Of a stretch of DNA of 64,000 bases, positions 37,256 to 46,330 are shown in pieces. Location of the stretch: contig OZ238992.1 of NCBI GenBank assembly GCA_965183885.1, positions 124,001-188,000 of the forward strand. The letters are read 5' to 3'. The notes under the pieces were generated by a model, which saw only the letters and a list, made by a program, of their open reading frames with translations, ran no database searches and was not told where the DNA came from. The position numbers and the translations under genes are program-made. The DNA comes from UWMA-0277 sp965183885 (GTDB lineage Bacteria > Bacteroidota > Bacteroidia > Flavobacteriales > BACL11). Within the stretch, counting starts at the first letter, position 1. Every line of letters starts with the position of its first letter.

Positions 37256-37262
37256 GAAGCAT

Positions 37263-37296
37263 AAAAAAAGCTCTAACAAATGTTAGAGCTTTTTTT
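37263..37296. terminator. Bidirectional intrinsic terminator
   Basis: Stem with arms aaaaaaagctctaac (37263-37277) and gttagagcttttttt (37282-37296), loop aaat. The A- and T-tracts at the ends let it act on both strands, between the convergent zinc protease and 65-residue genes. Confidence 0.9.
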
Positions 37297-37312
37297 ATTA
37301 AGAAATTCTTAA

Positions 37313-37510
37313 TTATTTTTTTGTCAAGAATGGTAATCCTGTTCTTGAATTTTCTTTTACATTGTAACCATCAGGTTTGTCACAAGCAGTATCTCTTGAG
37401 TCTTTAGAAAAATAATAAATAGTTTGTACTCTACCTGTTGATTTTAATGTTACATCTTTTTTGTTTAAGTGGTATAATGTACCTCTTTCATTTGTGTGCG
37501 TAAAAGCCAT
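37313..37510 (-). CDS. Small conserved protein of unknown function
   Basis: 65 residues: basic, with a MAFTHTNERGTLYHLNKKDV start, a central QTIYYFSKD strand-like segment and a SRTGLPFLTKK end. I recall similar small proteins in unrelated bacterial phyla ('...YFF.....A.D.P.GY.V.EN..TGLP.LKKK'), with no assigned function. The single cysteine is at residue 43. It has its own terminator, and the next gene on either side is distant, so it appears to be a stand-alone, probably highly expressed small gene. The overlapping frames on the plus strand are not plausible genes. Confidence 0.7.
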   Translation of the reverse strand: MAFTHTNERGTLYHLNKKDVTLKSTGRVQTIYYFSKDSRDTACDKPDGYNVKENSRTGLPFLTKK

Positions 37511-37617
37511 GATTTAATTGTTTTTTGGTTATTAATATTTTTACAGGACTAATATAGAAAAAATTTCTATACAAAAGCTATGTTTACTAGATAAGAATAA
37601 AAATTATTGTTAATAAA

Positions 37618-37657
37618 ATAAAACTTCATAAAATTAGAAACTATAAAACTTCATAAA
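37618..37657 (+). repeat. Two direct copies of a 15-bp repeat, 25-bp period
   Basis: ATAAAACTTCATAAA occurs at 37618-37632 and 37643-37657, start-to-start 25 bp. Identical in both copies in an otherwise unrelated A/T-rich stretch. Could be a protein-binding pair. Confidence 0.6.
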
Positions 37658-37728
37658 GCAACAGAAAACAAAGCACTTCAACGATATTTTATAACACACT
37701 ATATATCAATATATTAAAGTGTTTTATG

Positions 37729-37751
37729 TTATTTGATTTCTAATCAAATAA
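37729..37751. repeat. Perfect 10-bp inverted repeat, 3-base loop
   Basis: TTATTTGATT-tct-AATCAAATAA. A hairpin or operator-like dyad without GC-rich stem or adjacent U-tract, so not a standard terminator. Confidence 0.55.
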
Positions 37752-37932
37752 TTAACTGTTAATTAATCTATTTTACTAGGTAAAGCAGTTAATAACTTAA
37801 GAGGTTATTTATTGTTTTTTTCCTGTTTCAGGCACAAATATTAAAGCTTCCTATACCTATTATCACTTCAAAAAGGTGCTTTAACACAAAGTAGATTTGT
37901 GATTCTTTATCTTTTTACCTGTAAAAGTAATA

Positions 37933-38160
37933 CTATAAGCTGTTTTTAGTAACCCAATATCTATAAGCTAGAAGTAGCTGTTCATGCTTTTTTAAATGGG
38001 TAATATTTCTTTTATATAAGGAAGGAAAAATTAACTTATTAAAGACTGCTAAGCCCTTAAAAAAATAAACCTTTCTGAATAAAAGTAAAAGAAACATTAG
38101 TAATAAAATTAATGTTATTGTAATTGTTCCATTTCCAAATCCTGTGCTAAGTAAAATCAT
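37933..38160 (-). CDS. Small single-pass membrane protein, end of the surface-protein operon
   Basis: 75 residues: a strong hydrophobic segment (about 12-30, mostly L, M, F), then a basic tail rich in K, R, Y, H. The ATG overlaps the TGA of the preceding giant gene (ATGA, 38157-38160), the classical coupling arrangement. No family recognised. Its reality rests on coupling and on protein-like composition of the tail (KKHEQLLLAYRYWV). Confidence 0.5.
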   Translation of the reverse strand: MILLSTGFGNGTITITLILLLMFLLLLFRKVYFFKGLAVFNKLIFPSLYKRNITHLKKHEQLLLAYRYWVTKNSL

Positions 38161-41100
38161 CTTATTAAAGTAATATATCCAACTACCTCCTCAAAAGGAC
38201 TAGTTTTGGATTGTTGATATCTAATTATAAAAGGATAAATACCTTGTGGGGCTTCTGTTCCATCTAATAGTATTCCATCCCAACTACCCATTCTATAGTA
38301 AGGGTCAGTAATTAACGCTGAGTTACAAATATTTATTTCATCTATAGGTTGTGTTAACTTTATTTCTTCCGATTCAAAAACAATATCTCCACCCCACCTT
38401 TGATGAATTTTAATATTAAAATAATAAAACTCTCCTACTCCCTTAACATAATACTCATCATTACATAAATCACCATTTGGAGTAAAACTATTAGGATAAA
38501 ATATCTTATTATCTGGGGTAATACAAACCTGAACAGCAAACGAATCCATACAACCTCCATTATTTTCAAGTACTAGTTCAACATTAAACAAACCTGTATC
38601 AGTATAAATATGAGTAGGATTTTCACTAAAAATATACGGAAGAGTTAAACTATCTCCAAAGTCCCAATAAGAAAAAAGGCTTAATTCATTAGGGTTGACA
38701 CTACTATTATCAAGAAACTGAAAGTTTCCATCTAATAAAGATATACACTCTGTTTTATTTGGAAAAAAGAAAGCGACTAAATCATCATACCCTGGAATAG
38801 TAATGGTATCTGAAACCACACATTTACTAATATTATCTTTAATTTCAACTTCATAGGTCTTGTTTACCAAATCTGAAATACTATCAGAATATTTAGGTGG
38901 AGATGTATTCCATAAATAAGAATAAGATCCAGCTGGGTTTATTAGTACTTTGGCAAAACCATAAGTATCATAACACTGCTTACTAGAAGTATTAAAGTTT
39001 GTACTAAAAGAAGGGTGAACATATATAGGAATTGATCTAACTAAGGAGTCAGAACAACCATCACTAATAACTACTGTATAAGATGTGGTTAGTTCTGGGT
39101 TTACTAAATGATTAAAACTATTACTTAAACTATTATCCCAACTAAAACTATAATTTGAGGTCCCTCCACTTGCATTTACTCCAATATTTATAAAATCCCC
39201 ACTACAAATACTATCTGATGTAGCATATGCATTTCCTATAAGCTCATTTCCAACAAAAACAATAGCACTAACTGTTGCTAAACAAACTCCACTACCATAC
39301 TCATACGTTATAGTATGATACCCTTCACCAGCATCAGCAGGGTTGAAATAATTAGCACTAATACCATTTCCTGAAAGAACTCCTCCAGCTGGCAGCATTG
39401 TCAACACTATATTAGTATCTTTAAAACAATAGCTTGAAACTAAACCATTTAATACTGGTTGAACATTATTATATACCATAATATTAAATGTATCTATACA
39501 GCCACTAGCTAATGTATACACTAATGTATGTATTCCTGTATCAGCAATACTTGGAGAAAACAAACCTAGGTTAGTATTTACAATTCCATTCCCTGACCAG
39601 CTTCCTCCAATAGGAGAAACATTTAATATAAAATCAGGTGCTGACATACAGATTAAGGTATCTAAAAACACTGCTTGAGGATTTACTTTAATTATTAAAT
39701 CATCGGAACAGCCATTAGCTGTAAAAGTAACTACATGTGTACCTACCCCTGTAATAAGCGGATTAAACTGACCTACTGAACCAGTTACTACTATACCAGG
39801 TCCACTCCAAGTACCACTCCAAGGAACTCTTGGTGCAGTACTTCCATTTAAATATTGTATCCCTGAGTTTATACACACAGTTAAAGTATCAACTAATATA
39901 TTAGTATTTACAACCCATACCTCAGCAGTATCACTACAACCATCAAAACTATATGTTGATATTGCCACACCTGTTCCTAAAGACGGATCAAAAGTTCCTA
40001 AAGCAGTATTGGTAATATGAGAACCACCCCAAAGCCCATTAGCTGGAGCACCTACTAAATTGAAAGGAATTTGTGTAGGACATACAGTATAATCAACTCC
40101 TGCATTTATTTCCTTTGCAAAAATTGAAACAAATGCATCACAACCATTAATACTATACATCAAATTATGCATCCCAGCACTAGCTACATCTGTTAAAAAA
40201 TTTCCATCAACAGTTACTGGACCACCTAAAATAGCAAGTTGATCTACAGCAACATCTGACCTAAAATTACCAGTTTTTACACGCAACCTTAATTTTACTT
40301 GTGCAGTATTAAAAGAAGACAAATCAACAATAGCCTCATGCCATGCATTTCCTAGATTTCCTGATTTAAACCAAATATTATTGTTCCAAGTTACTCCATT
40401 ATTTGTAGATATATCAACAGCAAAAGTTCCTTGCCCTGCTCCATATTTATGATATCTAAAATGTAAAATAGGATTACTATATGCCGATAAGTTAATACAA
40501 GGACTAATGATTCCTGCTCTCTTTGATGGGTTATTTGCTCCTGATGCTTCTGTATAAATATAATTATAGCCTTGGTATGCTGCTGAAGGTCCTGTATTAG
40601 AAGATGCTGTAGGCCCAGAATTAACTTCCCAATCAAAATCATTTAACGGATCATGAGTCCAATCTCCAAAACCTAACTCAAAGCCTTGCTGATAAGGAAA
40701 AGCTGCTACCGATGAGGAACAAGCACTAACCAATTGAGTTGTGTCTGGAAGTACAGACCAAACTCCATTAGGCGGGCTATAAGTTAAATTATAAACCCCT
40801 GAGCTTTGACAAATAGTATCATCCATTTGAACAGAAATACCTGCTACTGTTATTAATAAAGTATCTGAACACCCATTAGGCAAAGTATATATTGCTGTAA
40901 TTACAGTAGGAAAATTAGGCGTTGTAAGTATCCCGTTAGCCTGTATGCAATTACAGCCTGACCAACTACCTCCTGGAGTTGTTACACTTGAATTAAGATT
41001 AAATGTAGTATTAAGGCATGCTGAAATATCAGGTCCTGCATTTACTCCTAAAACAGTTATATCCAAATCATCAGTACAACTACCTATAGTATATGAAACA

Positions 41101-42230
41101 GTATGAACACCAGCTGCTAAACCAATTGGGGAGAAGGTTCCATTACTTGAATTAATTATCCCTGGCCCAGACCAATAACCTCCTAATGGACTTGCGGTTA
41201 AACTTACAGGAACATCTGTTTGACATATTGAAAATGAAGCTTGTGTAGTTGGTGGTGCCACAACTACAATAGTTACTGTGTCTATTTCCGGACCTGCTGA
41301 AAAGGTATCATCTACCATTACAATATAAGAAGTAGTTACTGCTGGACAAACAGTCCAATTTCCTGGACTATTTCCTAAGAATGGAATCCAATTATAAGAA
41401 TATGAAGTAGAATCTCCTCCACTAACATTAGCATACAAATCAGTACAATCTCCAATACATATTGTATCATTATCTGCTACCAAATCCACCAATAAAGGAC
41501 AATCATTAATTATAAAATTCTGATAAGATGATAACTCCCAAATACTATCACAATCATCCTTAAATGATGACTGAAAGAATACTGTATAATTTCCACTGGC
41601 ATTAAGTCCTGGGGTTAAAGTAAGTTCAATTTGATTAGTTGAATCATTAATACAATTTAACCCCACTGCACTTACTATTTGGGAAAGTTGCCCTCCAACA
41701 GTAATTTGAGCTGTAGCTACTGAATCGCAGTGTATACTCTGATCTAACTCCATAACTAAAGTTGTAGTACTACAATTTGGGGTAGTAGGAAAACTTAATA
41801 CAGGAGGTTGAGGCGCTATAATTTGTGCTTCCCAATTTAATTCAAAACCTGAGGCTGTAATATTTACATCTGAAATGAAATTAATTGTAACACACCCGCC
41901 AGTAATTATTTGAGGGGGAATACTAGTACCTGAAAATGGACCTGCTAATAAAGGAGCATTAGTATCTGGTCCATCAAATATTCTTAAATAATCATTTATA
42001 GGCTCAGTATCAAAACTACTAAAATCAATTACTAATGATATAGCATTTGCCGGACAAATTGTAAATGAATAATTCTCACTATTAGAATAGTAACTTGGAG
42101 ATACAGAATTAGACTCACTATCTAATAAAACTCCTTCACAATCGCTAACTGTTAAATCTGACATATTGTACTGCGCATTTGCAATACTATATGAGAAAAG
42201 AAAAAAAATTATAGATAGAATACATCTCAT
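38157..42230 (-). CDS. Giant secreted adhesin-like protein: CUB, MAM, PKD, T9SS type B C-terminus
   Basis: 1357-residue extracellular protein. Order: signal peptide (1-19, cleaved after ANA), CUB domain (about 30-135; ISLVIDFSSFDTE, YLRIFDGPD), SprB-like Ig repeats of about 70-90 residues with the pattern 'GxWSGxGI...GxFxP...G.HxVxY...C' (about 330-500 and again about 690-1010), a MAM domain (about 508-668; GFELGFGDWTHDPLNDFDW, LHFRYHKYG), a PKD domain (about 1170-1240; YWDFGDSL) and a CHU_C gliding-motility-type sorting domain (about 1247-1357; FYPNSFTPNGDLCNDEY, WDGILLDG). Secretion by the type IX system and a role in adhesion or protein-protein contact are inferred from the domains. It is the seventh gene of a tightly packed operon, overlapping both neighbours by 4 nt. 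Confidence 0.88.
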   Translation of the reverse strand: MRCILSIIFFLFSYSIANAQYNMSDLTVSDCEGVLLDSESNSVSPSYYSNSENYSFTICPANAISLVIDFSSFDTEPINDYLRIFDGPDTNAPLLAGPFSGTSIPPQIITGGCVTINFISDVNITASGFELNWEAQIIAPQPPVLSFPTTPNCSTTTLVMELDQSIHCDSVATAQITVGGQLSQIVSAVGLNCINDSTNQIELTLTPGLNASGNYTVFFQSSFKDDCDSIWELSSYQNFIINDCPLLVDLVADNDTICIGDCTDLYANVSGGDSTSYSYNWIPFLGNSPGNWTVCPAVTTSYIVMVDDTFSAGPEIDTVTIVVVAPPTTQASFSICQTDVPVSLTASPLGGYWSGPGIINSSNGTFSPIGLAAGVHTVSYTIGSCTDDLDITVLGVNAGPDISACLNTTFNLNSSVTTPGGSWSGCNCIQANGILTTPNFPTVITAIYTLPNGCSDTLLITVAGISVQMDDTICQSSGVYNLTYSPPNGVWSVLPDTTQLVSACSSSVAAFPYQQGFELGFGDWTHDPLNDFDWEVNSGPTASSNTGPSAAYQGYNYIYTEASGANNPSKRAGIISPCINLSAYSNPILHFRYHKYGAGQGTFAVDISTNNGVTWNNNIWFKSGNLGNAWHEAIVDLSSFNTAQVKLRLRVKTGNFRSDVAVDQLAILGGPVTVDGNFLTDVASAGMHNLMYSINGCDAFVSIFAKEINAGVDYTVCPTQIPFNLVGAPANGLWGGSHITNTALGTFDPSLGTGVAISTYSFDGCSDTAEVWVVNTNILVDTLTVCINSGIQYLNGSTAPRVPWSGTWSGPGIVVTGSVGQFNPLITGVGTHVVTFTANGCSDDLIIKVNPQAVFLDTLICMSAPDFILNVSPIGGSWSGNGIVNTNLGLFSPSIADTGIHTLVYTLASGCIDTFNIMVYNNVQPVLNGLVSSYCFKDTNIVLTMLPAGGVLSGNGISANYFNPADAGEGYHTITYEYGSGVCLATVSAIVFVGNELIGNAYATSDSICSGDFINIGVNASGGTSNYSFSWDNSLSNSFNHLVNPELTTSYTVVISDGCSDSLVRSIPIYVHPSFSTNFNTSSKQCYDTYGFAKVLINPAGSYSYLWNTSPPKYSDSISDLVNKTYEVEIKDNISKCVVSDTITIPGYDDLVAFFFPNKTECISLLDGNFQFLDNSSVNPNELSLFSYWDFGDSLTLPYIFSENPTHIYTDTGLFNVELVLENNGGCMDSFAVQVCITPDNKIFYPNSFTPNGDLCNDEYYVKGVGEFYYFNIKIHQRWGGDIVFESEEIKLTQPIDEINICNSALITDPYYRMGSWDGILLDGTEAPQGIYPFIIRYQQSKTSPFEEVVGYITLIR

Positions 42231-42658
42231 TCTTTAATTACTGTTATCATTGGCGTAGTAACTTTATTACTCCATTTCTTACTACTATCTTGTATACGGA
42301 TAGTAAAAGTTAAAGTTTCTTCATTTGCTGTCCCTAATAAGAATGGAGCATCTATAGTAAGGTTAATCTCCCCTTTAATTGCTACCTCATCATTTGGAGG
42401 TGAAAGTGGCTGAAGGTGATAATAATCTGCTAAACTTAATCTACTATCCTTTACTTCTAAAGAAAGGTAGTCAGGATCATTAAAACCAATGTATCCCTTA
42501 GAATGCTCATAAGCAATAGTTACATTAATATTTTCACTAAAAGCAGTTAATGATGTTGGTGTAGTACTCACAATACTAATATTAAATATTGTTTCCTCTT
42601 CTTTTGTACACGAACTAAAAATTAAACTAAATACTAATATGAATACTGTCTTCCTCAT
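42227..42658 (-). CDS. Small lipoprotein of unknown function
   Basis: 143 residues: signal peptide with lipobox FSSC (C17) and TKEEET immediately after it, the lysine-acidic pattern of surface-exported Bacteroidota lipoproteins. The body is a single beta-rich domain of ~115 residues, perhaps Ig-like (ISIVSTTPTSLTAF..., TFTIRIQDSSKKWS). No enzymatic motif. It is coupled by ATGA to the giant gene and begins 1 nt after the cytochrome-like gene. Confidence 0.75.
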   Translation of the reverse strand: MRKTVFILVFSLIFSSCTKEEETIFNISIVSTTPTSLTAFSENINVTIAYEHSKGYIGFNDPDYLSLEVKDSRLSLADYYHLQPLSPPNDEVAIKGEINLTIDAPFLLGTANEETLTFTIRIQDSSKKWSNKVTTPMITVIKE

Positions 42659-42659
42659 C

Positions 42660-43604
42660 TTATTCTTTTTCTAAAGTAAAGTACTTAATCTGACTAAAAT
42701 CACTTCCGTTAGTAGGGATTTCTGTAATAGGATTAACATCATCTTTTACATAAATTTTAATAAAACGTTCATCACCACTTAACAAGGAGGAAACATCATA
42801 AGTATATTTATGATAATAGTTTACACTTTGGTTATTTTCAAAACCTAACTCAGTAATTGGATTATTTACAATAGTTAGATCGTATGCTGTTTGAGTAGCA
42901 AAATCAAATAAGTTATCCGAAATTTTAATTTTATTATAAGTAAGCTGATTAGGGTTTAGCTCATCATCAGTAACACTAAACCAAATATCAATAGTATTTG
43001 CTGTAGCAGGTATAAGAATAGAGCCTTTATTTATCTCTCTTTGCAACAATGTACTTTGTCCACTTTCATAAGCTATTACTCCTTTCATTACAGGTTTATT
43101 ATTAGGAAAATCAGGAGAATTCCCAAACCTATCTTTTGCTCCATCATCAATCCATGATTTAACATTAGAGATTAGTTTTTCCTTTACATTATGCCAAACA
43201 TGTTCATTATTATAAGCAGCACTTAAAGGCATAATCCCTGATATACTATCAATATCTAAAATTAGACGAGCATATAAAATACTTTTTTCAGAATCCATTG
43301 GTTTTACTCTATATTCATAAGTATTTCCTGCATCATTTTTTACAATTGGCTGATAAACCATAGTATTGTATGCACTCTCAATTGATCTGTAATCAGGCTC
43401 AAAAGCACCATCATGACAACCAGAGTTAGCACAATAAGGTTGAAATACATCATTGTATAGGTTTGAAAAGTTTGTAGGATCATTAAAGTAATTTGTAGTA
43501 TCCTCAACAGGAGGATTCAAATCAGAATTATCATAAGGGTTTAGCACTTCTTCTTTACAAGAAAATAGAGTAATAATAAGTGCTATTAATATGCTATACC
43601 TCAT
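42660..43604 (-). CDS. Cytochrome-c-like lipoprotein with CX4CH motif
   Basis: 314-residue lipoprotein: lipobox LFSC (C16) with KEEVLN after it. Around residues 56-62 lies CANSGCH, followed near 121 by GIMPLS and then VKSWIDDGAKDRFGN. This 'C....CH ... MP ... WI..GA' layout is that of a small cytochrome c domain of the Planctomycete PSCyt1 type, with the histidine and methionine as haem ligands, but the motif has four residues between the cysteines instead of two. Whether it carries haem is therefore uncertain. The C-terminal ~150 residues form a beta-rich domain without a known name. It overlaps the Tat-signal gene by 1 nt. Confidence 0.72.
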   Translation of the reverse strand: MRYSILIALIITLFSCKEEVLNPYDNSDLNPPVEDTTNYFNDPTNFSNLYNDVFQPYCANSGCHDGAFEPDYRSIESAYNTMVYQPIVKNDAGNTYEYRVKPMDSEKSILYARLILDIDSISGIMPLSAAYNNEHVWHNVKEKLISNVKSWIDDGAKDRFGNSPDFPNNKPVMKGVIAYESGQSTLLQREINKGSILIPATANTIDIWFSVTDDELNPNQLTYNKIKISDNLFDFATQTAYDLTIVNNPITELGFENNQSVNYYHKYTYDVSSLLSGDERFIKIYVKDDVNPITEIPTNGSDFSQIKYFTLEKE

Positions 43605-44932
43605 TATATTAAATCAAATAAAGATTGATTACTAGCAAGGTTACCCGAAGATACAACCTCATTTTTTATACCCAAAAGCTCAGCAATTGTTGGCACTACA
43701 TTTACAATATCTCCTTTTTTATTTCCTTCTGAACCTACCGATAAATTAGACTGAATTCCTGGTCCTGCCATCATTCCAAATACTCTTTTAGTATTTAAGT
43801 CATCATGGTCATAAGCTAAAAACCCATTCTTATCAAGAATATTATTCGACTCCAGATTTCTTCCTTGTTCAGGCGCTAATATAATAGCTGTTTTCCCTGA
43901 CATTTCTGGCACTTGATTTTGAATGAAATCCCATAAGTGCGCCACACCATGATCCGCTCTATGTAAGTTTTGTAAATAAGAAGTAAAATTAGAATGACAT
44001 ACATCTACTGAGGATAGATAAACAACAGAAACAGTAGGCTTAAAACGTTTCATTACTTCACAGGCATAACCTATAGTATTTAGTTCCCCTCCATTTACTG
44101 GTGGATGAGCAATAATACCTTGTTCTGTTTTTTCAAACATCTCTTTAAAAAACGTTTTAATCTCATATTTTTCTTCATCAGTATTACCAATATTTGGCAA
44201 TACTTTACCTTGGGAGTACCACATATTATCTAAGAAATATTTCATCTTATACATAGGATCTAACTCTTCCTCAGGGTGATATATTTTTGCATTCTTCAAA
44301 TGCTTTTCCCCCTTATTACCAAAAGTAAGTGTTGGGGCCAAAAAATTAGCACCATATTGTGATCCAAAATCAGGGTGTGAACTATAATCCAATAAAGGAA
44401 TAGAGTTTCCTATTCCATTTCCAATATACCATACTTTTGAAGCTGGAGTTCCTAAGTGTCTTCTAGCATACTCAAATATTGTAGGCATTTCTGGCTTACT
44501 TCTTAACCCTTGGGAATACATATAGTTTCCTGTAAGTAAAGTATTTAACCCTCCATAATGCCCAGGATGAGAAGAGCTCATTTCTTTAAACAAAGTCCCT
44601 TGAGATTGCAATGTTTGATTTAAAATTTTAGGAATTGGAGTATCCCCTTCAACAATACCTGTTGTACCATATACAATCTTATTTGTTGGAGCTACTCCAT
44701 TTAGCAGATTATACATAATATTCCCTTCACTTGGGTAACTTTGGCTGTCAGCCAAATAGCGTTGTAAAACAGACTCCTGTTGCCTAACACCACCTGCAAA
44801 AGCTACAAAAACTACATGTTCAGCAATTTGACTTCCTGTTGCTGCAAACAAACTACCACTAGGAAGAATAAAAGGGGTACTAATTGCTGCTGCACCTAAA
44901 GCTGAATTTTTCAAAAAATCTCTTCTTTTCAT
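43604..44932 (-). CDS. Tat-exported DUF1501-like protein (phosphatase fold)
   Basis: 442 residues from the start chosen at 44932; an upstream in-frame ATG (44989) is inside the previous gene. The start gives MKRRDFLKNSALGAAA, a twin-arginine (RRxFLK) signal with a hydrophobic core. The protein resembles DUF1501 (sulfatase/alkaline-phosphatase fold): DVCHSNF near residue 310 (family 'DTHsn'), HADHGVAHLWDFIQ-type helix, ILAPEQGRN near 354 (family 'sEfGRt'), and YDHDD near 370. These are candidate metal ligands. It is expected in the periplasm or on the surface. DUF1501 genes elsewhere stand next to DUF1549 genes and cytochromes, as here. The enzymatic substrate is unknown. Confidence 0.8.
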   Translation of the reverse strand: MKRRDFLKNSALGAAAISTPFILPSGSLFAATGSQIAEHVVFVAFAGGVRQQESVLQRYLADSQSYPSEGNIMYNLLNGVAPTNKIVYGTTGIVEGDTPIPKILNQTLQSQGTLFKEMSSSHPGHYGGLNTLLTGNYMYSQGLRSKPEMPTIFEYARRHLGTPASKVWYIGNGIGNSIPLLDYSSHPDFGSQYGANFLAPTLTFGNKGEKHLKNAKIYHPEEELDPMYKMKYFLDNMWYSQGKVLPNIGNTDEEKYEIKTFFKEMFEKTEQGIIAHPPVNGGELNTIGYACEVMKRFKPTVSVVYLSSVDVCHSNFTSYLQNLHRADHGVAHLWDFIQNQVPEMSGKTAIILAPEQGRNLESNNILDKNGFLAYDHDDLNTKRVFGMMAGPGIQSNLSVGSEGNKKGDIVNVVPTIAELLGIKNEVVSSGNLASNQSLFDLI

Positions 44933-44933
44933 T

Positions 44934-45413
44934 TTAGTAGTATTGGTATTCGTTAGATAAAGAAAATGCAGTGTACACCATTTCAGCACTTACATTAGGG
45001 TTAGCTTCAAAGAAGTTAAGAAAAAACTCACGTTCTGCCTCAGTAATATCTCTTACGTAAAAACGTTTATAAGTAAGCTCAATAAAAGAATTAAGATCAG
45101 CTCTCATTAAAGAATCTGATGGCAAAAGAACCTCTTGTTTATTCATAAAATTACTCAACACAACTTCATGAGCAACATCCTTATCTCCTATTGATGCTAT
45201 ACAATCAGTAATCTCAACCAGCTCATTAGCTGATAAAGCCTTCTGAAATAAATTTGCATATAATATTGAAATATATTGAAAAGTACTTTTTAACTTGTTT
45301 TTATTTGCATTATAAGATGTCGCACTTACAGGGTTCACCTCATATACAGGATCTTCTTTCTTACAAGAACTTACAACAAGTAATAATAAAACTATATATA
45401 ATAACCTTTTCAT
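44934..45413 (-). CDS. Helical lipoprotein with DUF1549/DUF4214-like end
   Basis: 159-residue lipoprotein: lipobox VSSC (C17), then KKEDPVYE. Almost entirely helical. The C-terminal part ('LTYKRFYVRDITEAEREFF ... VYTAFSLSNEYQYY') repeats the style of the end of the neighbouring 302-residue lipoprotein ('ITLLGREANASERDKL ... IMTLDEYAHF'): a 'Y..... R. a. e.E...f....' helix pair ending in '[ST]xxEYxxy', as in DUF4214 and the N-terminus of DUF1549 proteins. Function unknown. It lies 3 nt after that gene and 1 nt before the Tat-signal gene. Confidence 0.75.
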   Translation of the reverse strand: MKRLLYIVLLLLVVSSCKKEDPVYEVNPVSATSYNANKNKLKSTFQYISILYANLFQKALSANELVEITDCIASIGDKDVAHEVVLSNFMNKQEVLLPSDSLMRADLNSFIELTYKRFYVRDITEAEREFFLNFFEANPNVSAEMVYTAFSLSNEYQYY

Positions 45414-45416
45414 ATA

Positions 45417-46325
45417 TTAAAAATGTGCGTATTCATCTAAAGTCATAATTGAGCGTTGCATCTTTTGAAAACTACCATGCTGAGCAAACTCTTTTACTAA
45501 TTTATCTCGTTCACTAGCATTTGCTTCTCTCCCTAATAAAGTAATATATGACCAATTTACTAAACCCTCAGCAAAAGCTGAAGATTCTGTAACAATTACA
45601 GTCATATCATATTTTGTACTTCCCGACTGAAAAAACAATGTTTGATTTGTATTATCCTCTATCATCTTATAGCATTCATCAAACTCATATGTAGAGGGGT
45701 ATCTAAAAAGGAGATTATCAAATACAGCATTAATAAAATTAAATGTATTCATATTTATTTGATCATAAACTGAATTATAAATCATACGCCTATGCATCTC
45801 ATTTATACTAATGACACCATTAGTATAAGCTGCTTCCGAAGCTATTATATCGTTCAAGTTATTATAAGCAAGTAATTTTTTATTTGCTTCAACCATATTA
45901 CCTGCAATAGAATCAATTTGATAGCTATGCAGAAGACTTCCCGCCCTAGAGTTTATATATGCATTTGAAGCCCCTTCTAGTAAACGAACCTTAAACATTT
46001 CATACAAACGATGAAAATATGCTTTCTTATAAGATGAATCACCTTCAATAAAAATTGTGCTGAATTGTAATTTATAGATTAATGAATCTCTTATCTCAAC
46101 TGTAATTTCATTAGCTCTTAAGAACTCAACATCTGTATTCATTTCTTCATCAAGAGGCTCTCTTCCTATTAAGTCAATATATAAGCGATTCACATAGTTT
46201 TCGAGTAATACTGTAGGAATACCATCATAATAAGGAGCATCATTATCAGAGATAATTTCAGCATCCTTATTACAAGATATTAATCCTATTAATACAACAA
46301 GTATATATATTACTCTATATACCAT
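45417..46325 (-). CDS. Helical lipoprotein with DUF1549-like repeats
   Basis: 302-residue lipoprotein: signal peptide with lipobox LISC (C18), NKDAEII after it. The mature part is helical and begins NYVNRLYIDLIGREPLDEEM, close to the DUF1549 entry motif ('RLYLDLtGlpPtpeE'). A second copy of that style is seen around 'FINAVFDNLLFRYPSTYEF' and a third at the C-terminus ('ITLLGREANASERDK'). The repeat of a helix with 'LGRE/RYP' turns suggests three related helical units. No haem or enzymatic motif. It is the second gene of the operon and begins 5 nt after the Kazal/T9SS gene. Confidence 0.78.
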   Translation of the reverse strand: MVYRVIYILVVLIGLISCNKDAEIISDNDAPYYDGIPTVLLENYVNRLYIDLIGREPLDEEMNTDVEFLRANEITVEIRDSLIYKLQFSTIFIEGDSSYKKAYFHRLYEMFKVRLLEGASNAYINSRAGSLLHSYQIDSIAGNMVEANKKLLAYNNLNDIIASEAAYTNGVISINEMHRRMIYNSVYDQINMNTFNFINAVFDNLLFRYPSTYEFDECYKMIEDNTNQTLFFQSGSTKYDMTVIVTESSAFAEGLVNWSYITLLGREANASERDKLVKEFAQHGSFQKMQRSIMTLDEYAHF

Positions 46326-46330
46326 TTACC

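Larger units (their letters stand above)
37511..37932. other. 422-bp non-coding stretch
   Basis: No credible gene on either strand. It contains a 15-bp direct repeat (37618-37657), a perfect 10-bp inverted repeat with a 3-base loop (37729-37751), and a 6-bp stem CACAAA-gtaga-TTTGTG (37885-37901). It lies upstream of the 65-residue gene and downstream of the large surface-protein operon, so it may hold the former's promoter and the latter's 3' end. Confidence 0.7.

Noticed and set aside
37618..37657. CRISPR-like or iteron array.
   Set aside because: Only two copies with a 10-bp spacer; too few for an array and no cas or rep gene nearby.
40391..40642. Minus-strand 83-codon frame inside the giant adhesin gene.
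   Set aside because: Low-complexity, Ile/Gln-rich translation in another frame of a gene with clear domains; a shadow.
44933..44989. Earlier start for the Tat-exported protein.
   Set aside because: It lies in the preceding gene and would place the twin-arginine motif 20 residues inside; the start at 44932 gives a proper signal.
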